From Planomicrobium sp. YIM 101495 (GTDB lineage Bacteria > Bacillota > Bacilli > Bacillales_A > Planococcaceae), in the NCBI RefSeq assembly GCF_009707665.1, contig NZ_WLZW01000004.1:124001-188000 (forward strand): a DNA stretch of 64,000 nt, given 5' to 3'. Of the stretch, positions 8,555 through 18,041 are shown in pieces; the first letter of the stretch is position 1, and every line of letters begins with the position of its first letter. The position numbers were made by a program, and so were the translations under genes. A model generated the notes under the pieces. It made no database searches, was not told the origin of the DNA, and saw only the letters and a list, made by a program, of their open reading frames with translations.

Positions 8555-9615
8555 TTGGACAATGCTCAAGTCTTCAAGGGCATCGAACTGTTGAAGGATT
8601 TGTCTGTGAGAGAGTTCTTCATGTTCTTCGTTTACCTATCATTGATCTTTATTCTCAAAATAGCGATTGAATGGATCTTAAAGTTTATCCTGAAGCGGAC
8701 GAGTACAGTGAGCGGGTAATTCCGGTCGCCGAAACCATTTTGAACTGGCTGGCATTCTACAGTTCGATCCTGCTATTCTTGTTTTATTTCTGGAAGGAAA
8801 GATGGCTGACGTATCCATTTTATGAAACTGAAGGCGTGCAAGTGACTGTCTTTTTGATTGTGGTTGTCATCATGATCGTCACTTTTGCCAGCAGAATCGT
8901 GAAAACTTTCAACCGCCATATCATGCCCTATATATACGAGCAATTCGATATTGATGTCGGTTTGAGTTTTACCATCAACCGACTGATTTACTACATCGTG
9001 ATGTTCCTTGCCCTAGCGCTGAGCTTTACGACTGTCGGACTCGACCTCACCGCATTAGGCGTCGTTTTCAGTGTGCTCGGCATCGGAATCGGGTTCGGTG
9101 TCCGCAATATTGCGGCGAATTTTGTATCCGGCATCATCATCCTGTTTGAACGGCCGATGGAAGTCGGTGAGATGGTCGAAATCGATAAAAAGATCGGGAG
9201 GATTACAAGGATCAAACTGCGTTCAACTGTCGTAGAAACGCTGAAGGATGGAACACTGATCGTGCCGAATCAATATTTCATCGAACAAATCGTCAAAAAC
9301 CGCTCCAGCGCCGAATTGTTCGCGCGAGTGGAAGTAAGTGTCGCTTACGGCAGTGACACAGCAAAAGTGGAAGAATTGTTGGATGAAGCAGCGGAAAGAG
9401 AGATGTCGGCGATGAAAGGTGTCCCAATCGATCAAAAGCCAGACGTCCAATTTATTGGATTCCGCAATTCAGCATTGGATTTCCAAGTCGAAGTGCATGT
9501 CGTCAATGTAGAAATGAAAGAACGATTGGAAAGTAGAATCCGGCATGCGATTGCAAGATCATTTTTCGAGCATGGCATTGAACTGGCAAAAGCAGCCCCG
9601 CCTGCAGCAGAGTAG
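8555..9615 (+). pseudogene. MscS family mechanosensitive channel, frameshifted near its 5' end
   Basis: A TTG at 8555, behind a long AAGGAGGGGGGAGG ribosome site, opens a frame of 54 codons that encodes a first membrane helix ending in Lys-Arg-Thr-Ser-Thr-Val-Ser-Gly and stops at 8717. The rest of the channel is in the -1 frame (open from 8671): two more helices, the pore-lining helix (Gly-Ile-Gly-Ile-Gly-Phe-Gly-Val-Arg-Asn), and the beta and C-terminal domains to 9615. Restoring one copy of GAGC beside the existing GAGC at 8710 gives a continuous Thr-Val-Ser-Glu-Arg-Val. A 4-nt slippage deletion is therefore the simplest cause. Translation from ATG 8671 alone would lose the first helix and has no ribosome site. 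Confidence 0.75.
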
Positions 9616-9752
9616 TTCAGTGAAGCGAAAAGGAATGCCGGATGTCTGGCGGGTGCGAAGAGGTAAGGTAGCCGACCTGACAGCTCCGCATCAAAAGAGG
9701 CTAGGATGATTGTTTATATGATTTTTGCTGAAACAACTTGATCAGAACGAAA

Positions 9753-9783
9753 AAAACGCCTTCCTAAACGAAGGCGTTTTCTA
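9753..9783. terminator. Bidirectional terminator
   Basis: AAAACGCCTTC and GAAGGCGTTTT flank a 6-nt loop. It ends the mscS region and the convergent VOC gene. The 135 bp between the mscS stop and this site hold no gene that I can see. Confidence 0.85.
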
Positions 9784-9794
9784 ATGCCACTTGG

Positions 9795-10235
9795 TTATAC
9801 TCCTTGCTCCGGGTCGACGGAAATCTGCCATTCGATGCCGAAACGGTCTTGCAGTGCGCCGTAAAGCGGACTCCAGAACGTCTCCTGCAATTCCATACTG
9901 ACACCTCCGCCTTCCGATAGCTTCTGAAAAGCGTTGCGAGCTTCTTCCTTGTCATCCATCGTGAGCGTAACCGAGACGTTTGTGCCTTTTTGGAACGGGA
10001 TGCCCATACCAGGTGGGACATCGGAAATCATGATCGAATCGCCATTCGCAAACACAAGCTGTGCGTTCATGACAAGATCCGCCGCTCCTTCCGGCATCCC
10101 TTCCATATCCCCTCCGTGTGCGTCTCCATAAGTCGAAATGCCAGCCAATTGTGCTCCGAGAACCTCTGCGTAAAAATGCGCTGCTTCCTTGCCATCTCCG
10201 TCAAAGTTCAAATAAGGAAATACTTTGGTGATCAT
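9795..10235 (-). CDS. VOC family protein, PhnB/YjdN-like
   Basis: 146 residues with two beta-alpha-beta-beta-beta modules of the vicinal oxygen chelate fold. It opens with Pro-Tyr-Leu-Asn-Phe-x-Gly-x-x-x-Glu-Ala-x-x-Phe-Tyr, the usual start of PhnB-like proteins, and ends with Asp-Arg-Phe-Gly-Ile-Glu-Trp-Gln-Ile. These resemble glyoxalase and fosfomycin-resistance folds, but PhnB-like members mostly have no proven reaction. A ribosome site (AAAGGGGAA) precedes the ATG. It is monocistronic and faces the mscS gene. Confidence 0.85.
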   Translation of the reverse strand: MITKVFPYLNFDGDGKEAAHFYAEVLGAQLAGISTYGDAHGGDMEGMPEGAADLVMNAQLVFANGDSIMISDVPPGMGIPFQKGTNVSVTLTMDDKEEARNAFQKLSEGGGVSMELQETFWSPLYGALQDRFGIEWQISVDPEQGV

Positions 10236-10374
10236 TCGAATTCCCCTTTCCGGGATGAAGCTGATTTGTTACAGAAATTATAGCATGCATCGCTTTTTTC
10301 GTGAAAGAATATTCTGAAACGACAGCGAGAAACGTGTAGAATTGAAGTAATCGATTGTGAGGAGGAGATGCACG

Positions 10375-11154
10375 GTGAACATAGGGATTATCGGAACCGG
10401 CAATATCGCAACGTATTTATTGGAACAAGTGAACGAGAACAGACTGGCGGACGGGAAAGTCATAGCCATCTTCGGCCGCAACATTGAAGCCGGAAGTGAG
10501 CTGAGCGAACGATTCGGCGCGGACTTCTACACGGAACTCCGCCGCTTTTTGGAACTGCCGCTCGACCTCCTCGTGGAAGCGTCGACAGTCGAAGCGGCAG
10601 GCGTTTACGCACGGGACATTGTCGCAAGTGGCAAGGATCTCGTCGTCAGCAGTATCGGTGTCTTTAAAGACTTGCCGCTGCTGGATGAACTTACCGCACT
10701 GGCAACGTCGAAAGGCTCACACATTTACTTGCCGTCCGGAGCAATCGGCGGGCTGGACCTTCTGCAGTCGGCTGCATCGGCAGGCGGACTCGAACAGGTG
10801 CGCATCTCGACACGGAAGTCACCGTCTTCACTCGGCATCAAAGCGGATGCGGTGGAAACCCTTTTCGAAGGAAGTGCACGAGCAGCAGTCGAGAAATTTC
10901 CGAAGAACATCAATGTCGCGCTTGTCCTGGCACTCGCAGGCATCGGGGCAGAGAAGACGGAAGTGCGGATCATCGCCGATCCGGAAATCACCCGCAATAC
11001 GCATACGATTGAAGCGGAGGGCGTTTTTGGACGGATGCAGCTGCAAGTCGAGAACAACCCGATGCCGAGCAATCCGAAGACAAGCTTGCTCGCGGCACTC
11101 AGCATCCTCGCTGTGCTGCAAAACCGCAACAAGGCACTGCGGATCGGGAACTGA
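10375..11154 (+). CDS. nadX: L-aspartate dehydrogenase
   Basis: 259-residue protein with an N-terminal NAD(P)-binding fold (Ile-Gly-Ile-Ile-Gly-Thr-Gly-Asn-Ile-Ala) and the C-terminal domain of the aspartate dehydrogenase family (DUF108), including Leu-Pro-Ser-Gly-Ala-Ile-Gly-Gly-Leu-Asp and the Asn-Pro-Lys-Thr-Ser end motif. NadX oxidises L-aspartate to iminoaspartate, the entry to NAD synthesis, replacing NadB. The GTG at 10375 lies 7 nt after GAGGAGGAG and fits the family start better than the upstream in-frame ATG. nadA and nadC are not adjacent, so this may be a stand-alone aspartate-using gene. Confidence 0.85.
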   Translation: MNIGIIGTGNIATYLLEQVNENRLADGKVIAIFGRNIEAGSELSERFGADFYTELRRFLELPLDLLVEASTVEAAGVYARDIVASGKDLVVSSIGVFKDLPLLDELTALATSKGSHIYLPSGAIGGLDLLQSAASAGGLEQVRISTRKSPSSLGIKADAVETLFEGSARAAVEKFPKNINVALVLALAGIGAEKTEVRIIADPEITRNTHTIEAEGVFGRMQLQVENNPMPSNPKTSLLAALSILAVLQNRNKALRIGN

Positions 11155-11263
11155 AAGTCGGCGAAGCAATTCCGATTTCTTGCAACAATAAGGTTTCTAA
11201 ATCAAAATAAAGTACGGAGTTATTTTGGAAGAAGGGAATACAACACGGAAAGGTGGTTGGCCA

Positions 11264-12214
11264 TTGATAGATGAGAAGGATTTGATGAGCATCGAAGTAG
11301 CACGGATGTATTATGAATTTGACAAGACGCAGCAGGAAATTGCCGAGACGTTATCGATTTCCCGTCCGACCGTATCGAAGCTATTGAAGCATGCGAAAGA
11401 GAAGAATTTTATACAGATCACGATCGAGAGTCCGGTCGATGCGATCGGTTCGCTCGAACAAGGCTTGAAAGAGAAATTCGGCTTGAAGGATGCCAAAGTC
11501 GCCTATGTCAGCAGGAGCCGGATGCGCGATGTTGATTTTGATTTACGCAACCTGCTCGGCAAGGTGACAGCGGAGTATTTGGCCGACATCGTCAAAGACG
11601 ACGATCGGATCGGGCTCAGCTGGGGGGAGACATTGTTCCAGGTTTCCCAGGAACTGAAGCCGAAATCACTGCAAGGTGTGGAGGTCGTCCAGCTGAAAGG
11701 TGGCATGAACTTGGTGGAAGCCGGGACGCACGACCAGGAAATCATGATGCAATTCGTCAAGAACTTCAACGCAAAAGGCCAGTACATCCCGCTGCCGGTC
11801 GTGTTCGAAACGGAAGCTGCCAAACAGACGATGCTGAACCAGAAGCAAACACAGAAGATCATCGACAAGATTTCCGGGATCAACATCGCACTCTACACCA
11901 TCGGGACAGTGACGAAAGCTTCGCTGCTTCACCGGATGCATTACACGACGGATGAAGAATTCGCCTACTTGGAGGAGCATGCGATCTGCGACATTTGTTC
12001 CCGCTTCATTGACGAACACGGAGAAATTTGTCTGGAGGACCTGGATGCCCGCACGTTCGGCATCGGCTTGGATAAGCTGGCGGAAGTCGAGAACAGCATC
12101 CTCGTCGCTGGTGGGGAAGAGAAGCTGGAAGGGATTTACGTCGCCCTACAGAAAAAGATTCCGAACGTCCTCATTACGAACAGTATGACAGCCATTAAAC
12201 TACTTGAACATTAA
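11264..12214 (+). CDS. deoR: DeoR-like (SorC family) deoxyribose operon regulator
   Basis: 316 residues from TTG 11264, which follows AAAGGTGGT; a TTG at 11225 would add 13 residues. Residues 10-45 form the helix-turn-helix (Thr-Gln-Gln-Glu-Ile-Ala-Glu-Thr-Leu-Ser-Ile-Ser-Arg-Pro-Thr-Val-Ser-Lys-Leu). The remainder is the SorC sugar-binding domain. Length and architecture match B. subtilis DeoR (about 313 residues), which senses deoxyribose-5-phosphate. It is the first gene of the deo cluster, and a long palindrome separates it from deoC. Confidence 0.85.
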   Translation: MIDEKDLMSIEVARMYYEFDKTQQEIAETLSISRPTVSKLLKHAKEKNFIQITIESPVDAIGSLEQGLKEKFGLKDAKVAYVSRSRMRDVDFDLRNLLGKVTAEYLADIVKDDDRIGLSWGETLFQVSQELKPKSLQGVEVVQLKGGMNLVEAGTHDQEIMMQFVKNFNAKGQYIPLPVVFETEAAKQTMLNQKQTQKIIDKISGINIALYTIGTVTKASLLHRMHYTTDEEFAYLEEHAICDICSRFIDEHGEICLEDLDARTFGIGLDKLAEVENSILVAGGEEKLEGIYVALQKKIPNVLITNSMTAIKLLEH

Positions 12215-12221
12215 TTGTTTG

Positions 12222-12260
12222 GAACAAATGTAAAATATTCATTTTACATTTGTTCTTTTT
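12222..12260 (+). promoter_or_regulatory. Perfect palindrome between deoR and deoC (operator or attenuator)
   Basis: GAACAAATGTAAAAT and its exact complement flank a 4-nt loop (ATTC) and run into six T. The 15-bp AT-rich arms fit a terminator that lowers transcription past deoR. The symmetry and position just upstream of deoC also fit a DeoR operator. I cannot choose between these from sequence alone. Confidence 0.6.
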
Positions 12261-12300
12261 TGTGGTATTTTTTTAACAATCAAATAAAGGAGTTGGCGAA

Positions 12301-12939
12301 ATGGAGAACAACAAATACATCGACCATACCGTATTGAAAGCGGAAGCGACGCGCCAGCAAGTCGAACAGCTAGTTGCAGAAGCGAAAGCGCATGACTTCG
12401 CAGCCGTCTGTGTCAATCCGCATTGGGTTTCCTTATGTGCAGACTTGTTGAAAGGCACAAATGTAAACGTATGCACGGTCATCGGCTTCCCGCTCGGTGC
12501 GAATACGACTGCAGTGAAAGTGTTCGAAACGGAAGATGCGATCCGCAACGGTGCGCATGAAGTAGACATGGTCATCAACATCGGCGAATTGAAGAGTGGA
12601 AACATGGCATTCGTCGAACAGGACATCCAAGCGGTTGTGGATGCAGCGAAAGAGAAAGCGTTGACGAAAGTCATCATCGAAACAAGCCTTTTGACGAAAG
12701 ATGAAATTAAAGCGGTTTCAAAAATCGTCGCAAAAACAGGCGCGGAATTCATCAAGACATCCACCGGCTTCTCGACAGGTGGCGCGACAGCAGAAGACGT
12801 GCGCTTGATGGCTGAGCACTCGGGAGAAGCGGTCGAAGTGAAAGCTTCCGGCGGGGTACGCACACGCGAAGATTTCGACGCGATGGTGGAAGCCGGTGCG
12901 ACACGGATCGGAACGAGCAACGGCATCGCTTTGATTTAA
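12301..12939 (+). CDS. deoC: Deoxyribose-phosphate aldolase
   Basis: 212-residue class I aldolase that splits 2-deoxyribose-5-phosphate into glyceraldehyde-3-phosphate and acetaldehyde. The Schiff-base lysine is Lys152 in Phe-Ile-Lys-Thr-Ser-Thr-Gly-Phe. The helper lysine is Lys181 in Val-Lys-Ala-Ser-Gly-Gly-Val-Arg, and Asp89 lies in Glu-Val-Asp-Met-Val. All catalytic residues are present and the length matches the B. subtilis enzyme. A clear AAGGAG site precedes the ATG. Its neighbours provide uptake and phosphorylation of free deoxyribose, so here it probably serves sugar catabolism as well as nucleoside salvage. Confidence 0.95.
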   Translation: MENNKYIDHTVLKAEATRQQVEQLVAEAKAHDFAAVCVNPHWVSLCADLLKGTNVNVCTVIGFPLGANTTAVKVFETEDAIRNGAHEVDMVINIGELKSGNMAFVEQDIQAVVDAAKEKALTKVIIETSLLTKDEIKAVSKIVAKTGAEFIKTSTGFSTGGATAEDVRLMAEHSGEAVEVKASGGVRTREDFDAMVEAGATRIGTSNGIALI

Positions 12940-12972
12940 TCGTTTCACAAACATAAAGGGGAGTGCGAGGAA

Positions 12973-14325
12973 ATGAGTACAATCGATACAAACACGGAAC
13001 CTGCGGAAAAACGCAATCCGTTGAATTTGATCAAGATGAATTCGAAGCAATTGAAAGATGGCTATTTGGATAAGACACCGATTTTCCAGTTCATCCTGCT
13101 ATCACTTCTTTTCCCGTTATGGGGAGCGGCAGCAAGCCTGAATGATATTTTGATCACGCAATTCAAGCATATTTTTACGCTGAGCGACTTTGCCACGGCA
13201 TTTGTCCAAAGTGCGTTCTACGCAGGATATTTTGTCGTAGCGATTCCTGCATCGCTGATCATCAAGAAAACGTCGTATAAGATCGCGATTTTGATCGGGT
13301 TGATCTGCTACATCATCGGCTGTACGTTATTTTTCCCGGCCTCGGCTGTTGCGACGTATTCTGTCTTCCTGATGGCACTATTCGCCATTGCGGTCGGCCT
13401 CAGCTTCCTTGAGACATCGGCCAATACATACAGTTCACTACTCGGACCGAAGAAAACGTCGACACTTCGTCTGAACATCTCACAAACGTTCTATCCACTC
13501 GGTTCGATCTTAGGGATCGTCCTTGGGAAATACTTAGTGTTCGGCAGTGGTGCCACGCTTGAAGAACAGATGGCCGGCATGACTTCGGCGGAACAGACGA
13601 TCTTCGCGGCGGAAATGCTGCAGAAGACATTGTTGCCGTATAAATACTTGATCATGGTGCTGATTGTTGCACTGATCGTCTTCATGATCACGGAATTTCC
13701 GAAAAGCAAACCGGCCAAGGCGGCGATCGAGAACGCAAAAATCTCGGAAACGCTCAAATATTTGGCTAGTAACAAAGAGTTCATCAAAGGCATCATTACA
13801 CAGTTCTTCTATGTCGGGATGCAGACAGCGGTCTGGTCGTTCACGATCCGTCTTGCGATGCAATTGAATCCGGCTATCAATGAACGCGATGCGTCGACAT
13901 TCATGATCTACAGCTTCATCGCATTTTTCTTAGGGAAAATGATTGCGAACTTCATGATGAAAAGAATCTCGCCGACGAAAGTGCTGATCGGCTTCTCGGT
14001 CCTCGGCTCTCTTGCCACGTTGTACGTAACATTCGTTCCGAACATGTCGGCGGTGTACATGGCGATCGTCGTCAGCGGCCTGTTCGGTCCTTGTTGGGCA
14101 ACGATCTATTCGAAGACGTTGGATGTTGTCAAAGATAAACGCCATACGGAAACAGCCGGCGCAATCATCGTCATGAGCATCATCGGCGGTGCGATCATCC
14201 CGCTTGCACAAGGATTGGTTTCGGATCTCTCGGGCTCGCTGCAATTCTCGTTCATCGTCGCATTCGTCTGCTTCATGGTCGTCGTCATTTATGCCGTCGG
14301 TCAATTGCGCCACAAAAACGTCTAG
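12973..14325 (+). CDS. deoP: FucP-family sugar:proton symporter, probable deoxyribose permease
   Basis: 450-residue major facilitator protein with 12 predicted membrane helices and a soluble ~35-residue N terminus. It belongs to the L-fucose:H+ symporter branch; the Phe-Leu-Glu-Thr-Ser-Ala-Asn-Thr-Tyr segment in helix 4 is typical. Position between deoC and a sugar kinase points to 2-deoxyribose as substrate, as for DeoP in Salmonella. Fucose or another deoxysugar cannot be excluded from sequence. It follows deoC by 33 bp with a GGGGAGTGCGAGG ribosome site. Confidence 0.8.
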   Translation: MSTIDTNTEPAEKRNPLNLIKMNSKQLKDGYLDKTPIFQFILLSLLFPLWGAAASLNDILITQFKHIFTLSDFATAFVQSAFYAGYFVVAIPASLIIKKTSYKIAILIGLICYIIGCTLFFPASAVATYSVFLMALFAIAVGLSFLETSANTYSSLLGPKKTSTLRLNISQTFYPLGSILGIVLGKYLVFGSGATLEEQMAGMTSAEQTIFAAEMLQKTLLPYKYLIMVLIVALIVFMITEFPKSKPAKAAIENAKISETLKYLASNKEFIKGIITQFFYVGMQTAVWSFTIRLAMQLNPAINERDASTFMIYSFIAFFLGKMIANFMMKRISPTKVLIGFSVLGSLATLYVTFVPNMSAVYMAIVVSGLFGPCWATIYSKTLDVVKDKRHTETAGAIIVMSIIGGAIIPLAQGLVSDLSGSLQFSFIVAFVCFMVVVIYAVGQLRHKNV

Positions 14326-14340
14326 AAGGGATTTGTTCCG

Positions 14341-15354
14341 ATGTATACGTATTTCTTGAATAAAGCGGATTTCACAACCGAACAAAAAGTGCTCCTGCAA
14401 AACGATCATTTCACAGCGGAAAGCTTCCTGTATCCGTCAGGCATTGCCGCTTTGAAGATTTCCAACGCCAAAGGGCACATGATCATCTTGCCATTCGACG
14501 GCCAAATCATTTGGGATGTGGTCTTCGACGGCAAGTCGCTGACGATGGACAACATGTTCAGCGAACCGAAAAGAGGCAATGAAATCATCGACACATACGG
14601 CTGTTTCGCGTTCCACTCGGGCCTGCTTGCGAACGGTTGCCCGGGACCGGATGATGTCCACCCGCTGCACGGGGAATTCCCGACTTCAGCGATGGACCGC
14701 AGCTACTTGATGTTCGATGAAACGACGATGACGATTCATAGCGAATTCGAATATGTCAAAGGCTTCGGCCATCACTACATGGCGAAGCCGTCTGTCACGA
14801 TGACAGCGGGCACGGAAGAAATCGGCATTTCCTTGGAAGTGCAGAATCGATCGAACTACCAGAAGATGCCGCTCCAATACATGTGCCACATGAATTACGC
14901 ATACGTAGAAAACGGTGTCATGACGGAGAACATTCCGGAAGATGCATTTTATTTGCGGACGTCGGTGCCGGGTCACGTCAAGCCGAATGATGACTGGAAA
15001 GCCTACATGGCGAAGCTCGAAGCTGACAAGGAGCTCATCTCGGTGCTCGACCGGCCGGAATTGTACGATCCGGAAATCTGCTTCTTCACGAAGAACTTGA
15101 CGGACTACACAGACACGGCAGAATTTGAAATGAGCTATAATGGTGACAGGAAGTTTTTCATCCGTTTCGATACGGAGGAGTTCCCGTACGCGACGAGATG
15201 GCTGCTGAACAACGCAGACCAGAAAGTGGCGGCATTCGCCTTGCCGGGCACCTCGACGCCGGAAGGCTACCTTGCGGCTGAACGGGCTGGGACAGTGATC
15301 GAGCTGGAGCCAGGGGAGACACGCGTCTTCAACGTCCGGACGGGCATTAAATAA
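14341..15354 (+). CDS. Aldose 1-epimerase-like protein of the deoxyribose operon (DeoX-like)
   Basis: 337-residue soluble protein of the galactose-mutarotase beta-sandwich type. It has His at Cys-Phe-Ala-Phe-His-Ser-Gly-Leu and His-Pro-Leu-His-Gly-Glu-Phe-Pro, and a late Glu-rich end (Ile-Glu-Leu-Glu-Pro-Gly-Glu-Thr). The Pro-Leu-His-Gly-Glu block is a usual mutarotase substrate site. I recall that the enterobacterial deoQKPX deoxyribose regulon contains a DeoX protein of about this size. Interconverting deoxyribose anomers before phosphorylation is a reasonable role, but this is inference. It starts 15 bp after the permease gene and 22 bp before the kinase gene. Confidence 0.7.
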   Translation: MYTYFLNKADFTTEQKVLLQNDHFTAESFLYPSGIAALKISNAKGHMIILPFDGQIIWDVVFDGKSLTMDNMFSEPKRGNEIIDTYGCFAFHSGLLANGCPGPDDVHPLHGEFPTSAMDRSYLMFDETTMTIHSEFEYVKGFGHHYMAKPSVTMTAGTEEIGISLEVQNRSNYQKMPLQYMCHMNYAYVENGVMTENIPEDAFYLRTSVPGHVKPNDDWKAYMAKLEADKELISVLDRPELYDPEICFFTKNLTDYTDTAEFEMSYNGDRKFFIRFDTEEFPYATRWLLNNADQKVAAFALPGTSTPEGYLAAERAGTVIELEPGETRVFNVRTGIK

Positions 15355-15376
15355 TAGGTAGAATGGGGTTAATGAA

Positions 15377-16279
15377 ATGGACATAGCAGTCATTGGTTCG
15401 AATATGGTCGATTTGATCACGTACATGGAACGCATGCCTGAAGAAGGAGAAACACTGGAAGCACCGGAGTTCGAGATGGGCTGCGGCGGGAAAGGCGCGA
15501 ACCAGGCGATCGCAGCTGGCCGCCTCGGTTCCGACGTCTTGATGGTCACGAAAGTCGGCAACGATCTGTTCGGCCAGAATACGATCGAGAACTTCAAGAA
15601 CAACGGCATCCGCACCGAAGCGGTCGAAGTCGGGACGAGAACGAGCGGTGTTGCACCGATTTTCGTCGACCCGCATGCGAAGAACCGCATCCTCATCATC
15701 CAAGGTGCGAACAACGAATTGCGTCCGGAATCGCTTGAGCAGCACCGCCCGGCAATCAAGGAAGTGAAATTGATTATCCTGCAATTGGAAATTCCGCTCG
15801 AGACGGTCTACGCAGCGATCGACATGGGTGTGGAGATGGGGATTCCGGTCCTTTTGAATCCAGCGCCGGCGAACCCGGAACTTGATATCGAATACGTCAA
15901 GAAGTGCACGTACTTTGCACCGAACGAATCAGAGCTTGGCATTTTGACAGGACTGCCGGTTTCGAGCTTGGCAGAAATCAAGGCGGCAGCTGCCACTTTG
16001 GTCGACAAAGGCGTCAACAACATGATCGTGACGATGGGGGACAAAGGCGTCCTATGGATGGACGGACAGAACGAACTCGTCATTGAAGGAAAGAAAGTCG
16101 ATGCCATCGATACGACAGGCGCTGGCGATTCCTTCATCGGCTGCTTCGCACACTATTTGACGAAAGGCGAGAGCATCGAGTATTCATTAGGAAAAGCGAA
16201 CCTCTATGCGGCGCAGGCTGTCCAGAAACGCGGCACGCAGTCGTCCTATCCGACAAAACAAGAATTCACGGCATATTGA
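15377..16279 (+). CDS. deoK: PfkB-family sugar kinase, probable deoxyribokinase
   Basis: 300-residue ribokinase-like protein. PfkB signature 1 (Gly-Cys-Gly-Gly-Lys-Gly-Ala-Asn-Gln-Ala) lies near residue 38. Signature 2 with the catalytic Asp (Asp-Thr-Thr-Gly-Ala-Gly-Asp-Ser-Phe) lies near residue 247. It phosphorylates a pentose at O5. With deoC in the same operon, the natural product would be 2-deoxyribose-5-phosphate, so deoxyribokinase is preferred over ribokinase. It closes the operon and a terminator follows. Confidence 0.82.
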   Translation: MDIAVIGSNMVDLITYMERMPEEGETLEAPEFEMGCGGKGANQAIAAGRLGSDVLMVTKVGNDLFGQNTIENFKNNGIRTEAVEVGTRTSGVAPIFVDPHAKNRILIIQGANNELRPESLEQHRPAIKEVKLIILQLEIPLETVYAAIDMGVEMGIPVLLNPAPANPELDIEYVKKCTYFAPNESELGILTGLPVSSLAEIKAAAATLVDKGVNNMIVTMGDKGVLWMDGQNELVIEGKKVDAIDTTGAGDSFIGCFAHYLTKGESIEYSLGKANLYAAQAVQKRGTQSSYPTKQEFTAY

Positions 16280-16291
16280 ACAACGCATTGG

Positions 16292-16335
16292 AAGCCATCA
16301 TTACTGGGGACAGTTCCCGGGGAATGATGGCTTTT
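16292..16335 (+). terminator. Terminator of the deo operon
   Basis: AAGCCATCATT and AATGATGGCTT flank a GC-rich inner stem-loop and lead into TTTTC. The next gene starts about 145 bp further on. Confidence 0.75.
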
Positions 16336-16480
16336 CTGTTGGCTGAACTTATATGTTTATTATACGAGGCGGGTTTCCACAACTGGAAGCAAGGGAATAG
16401 GAACGGTGATGGCGATGAAGTGAACGAGCCGTTTGGAACGTTCCGGAACAGAAAATACTTTCAAGAAGGACGGTACATAT

Positions 16481-17983
16481 ATGACCAATCCAACTAAATC
16501 CGTACTTGTAATCGGAGGAGGACTCGGCGGCTTATCCGCTGCGATTTCCCTTGCACAAAAAGGGTACAAAGTTTCTTTGTACGAGAGGAACGAACATCTT
16601 GGCGGGAAACTGAACCGCCTTGAGCAGGATGGTTTCGGCTTCGACCTTGGCCCGTCCATTTTGACGATGCCGCATATTTTCGAGAAGCTGTTCGAGGGAA
16701 GCGGCAAGCGCATGATCGATTACGTGCCGATGCAGCGGCTGAACCGGGAGTGGCGCGCGTTTTTCCCGGATGGCATTGCACTTGACCTGTTTCATGATCT
16801 TGATGTGATGGAAGCGGCCAACCCTGCGCTTTCAAAGAAAGACATCAAAGAGTATTACGCATTCTTGAAATATGCGAAACGGCTTTATGAGATGACGGAG
16901 AAAGGATACCTCGAGCGCGGTTTCGATACAGCACAGGAAGCGGTAGCCTATCACGGTGCGCTCGCCTCGTTGAGGGGGTTCGATCTGCCCCATGATCTGC
17001 ACAGCTCGATTTCCAAACGCATCAGTAATCCCCACTTGCGGGATATGCTTTCCTATTTCATCAAATACGTCGGATCTTCGCCGTACGAAGCACCGGCGGT
17101 TTTGAATATGATGGCTTATATGCAGCATGCGCAAGGCTGCTGGTATGTGCCGGGCGGTATGCATAAGTTGGCGGAAGGATTGGTCCGCTTGGCGCAGGAG
17201 GCAGGGGTGGACCTCCATACCGGCATGGGAGTGAGGTGTGTGCAGACCGACCGGAAACGCGGGATCACGGGCGTCGAACTTGATGACGGCTCGGTGAAAA
17301 AAGCCGATTATTACGTGTCGAACATGGAAGTGATTCCGTTTTACAAAAAGATGGTCGATGCGAAGCCGAAATATGTGGAAAAGCTCGAGAAGAAATTCGA
17401 GCCGGCGAGTTCCGGCCTGGTCTTGCATCTCGGCGTCAAAAAAACGTATCCGTTCCTGAATCATCATAACTTCTTCTTTTCGGAGAATTTAAAGGAGCAG
17501 ATGGAAAAAGTATTCATCAAGCACGAATTGCCGGATGATCCGACAATCTACCTCGTCAACACGAACAAAACGGACCCGGCGCAAGCGCCACCGGGCCACG
17601 AAAACTTGAAAATCCTGCCGCATATCCCGTACATCCAGGACCATCCGTTCACACCGGAAGACTATGCGAACTTCGAGGAGCGTGTACTGGAGAAGCTCGA
17701 GCGGATGGGACTCGCCGGATTGCGGGACAATATCGTCACGCGCGATGTTTGGACGCCGCATGACATCGAACGGATATACGGCTCAGACCGAGGGGCTATT
17801 TACGGCACGGTTTCCGACAAGAACAGCAACGGCGGCTTCAAGCATAAAAAAGAAAGCGAACTGTACGATAACCTGTACTTCGTCGGCGGCACCGTCAACC
17901 CGGGTGGCGGCATGCCGATGGTGACGTTGAGCGGCCAACAGGTGAGCGAGAAGATTGTGGAACGCGATGCGAAAAGAAACTGA
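16481..17983 (+). CDS. crtP: 4,4'-diaponeurosporene oxygenase / CrtN-family carotenoid oxidase
   Basis: 500-residue FAD enzyme of the phytoene-desaturase superfamily. It opens with Gly-Gly-Gly-Leu-Gly-Gly near residue 12 and has the full-length pattern of staphylococcal CrtP: [11 protein letters not shown] early, Tyr-Phe-Ile-Lys-Tyr-Val-Gly-Ser-Ser in the middle, and Asn-Pro-Gly-Gly-Gly-Met-Pro-Met-Val at the end. CrtP oxidises the terminal methyl of a C30 carotenoid to an aldehyde. No other carotenoid gene is in the window. Start is the ATG at 16481 (AGAAGGA upstream); the frame is open further 5' but without a ribosome site. Confidence 0.85.
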   Translation: MTNPTKSVLVIGGGLGGLSAAISLAQKGYKVSLYERNEHLGGKLNRLEQDGFGFDLGPSILTMPHIFEKLFEGSGKRMIDYVPMQRLNREWRAFFPDGIALDLFHDLDVMEAANPALSKKDIKEYYAFLKYAKRLYEMTEKGYLERGFDTAQEAVAYHGALASLRGFDLPHDLHSSISKRISNPHLRDMLSYFIKYVGSSPYEAPAVLNMMAYMQHAQGCWYVPGGMHKLAEGLVRLAQEAGVDLHTGMGVRCVQTDRKRGITGVELDDGSVKKADYYVSNMEVIPFYKKMVDAKPKYVEKLEKKFEPASSGLVLHLGVKKTYPFLNHHNFFFSENLKEQMEKVFIKHELPDDPTIYLVNTNKTDPAQAPPGHENLKILPHIPYIQDHPFTPEDYANFEERVLEKLERMGLAGLRDNIVTRDVWTPHDIERIYGSDRGAIYGTVSDKNSNGGFKHKKESELYDNLYFVGGTVNPGGGMPMVTLSGQQVSEKIVERDAKRN

Positions 17984-17996
17984 TTCGATCGAAGAA

Positions 17997-18041
17997 ATGA
18001 GCCAGCCCCTGCATGGATCCATGCGGGGCTGGCTCATTTTC
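17997..18041. terminator. Bidirectional terminator between crtP and cdaR
   Basis: ATGAGCCAGCCCC with further inner pairing (GCATGGATCCATGC) and its complement form an almost loopless hairpin of about 20 bp. It overlaps the stop codon of the convergent regulator. Confidence 0.85.

Noticed and set aside
8671-8719. Programmed -1 ribosomal frameshift in the mscS gene
   Set aside because: A weak slippery-like CTTAAAG is present, but no downstream structure is obvious, and a 4-nt repeat deletion explains the data more simply.
14686-15759. Long minus-strand open frame (357 codons) under the epimerase and kinase genes
   Set aside because: It is a shadow of the high-GC3 plus-strand genes; its composition (Arg/His/Cys-rich) and lack of a ribosome site argue against coding.
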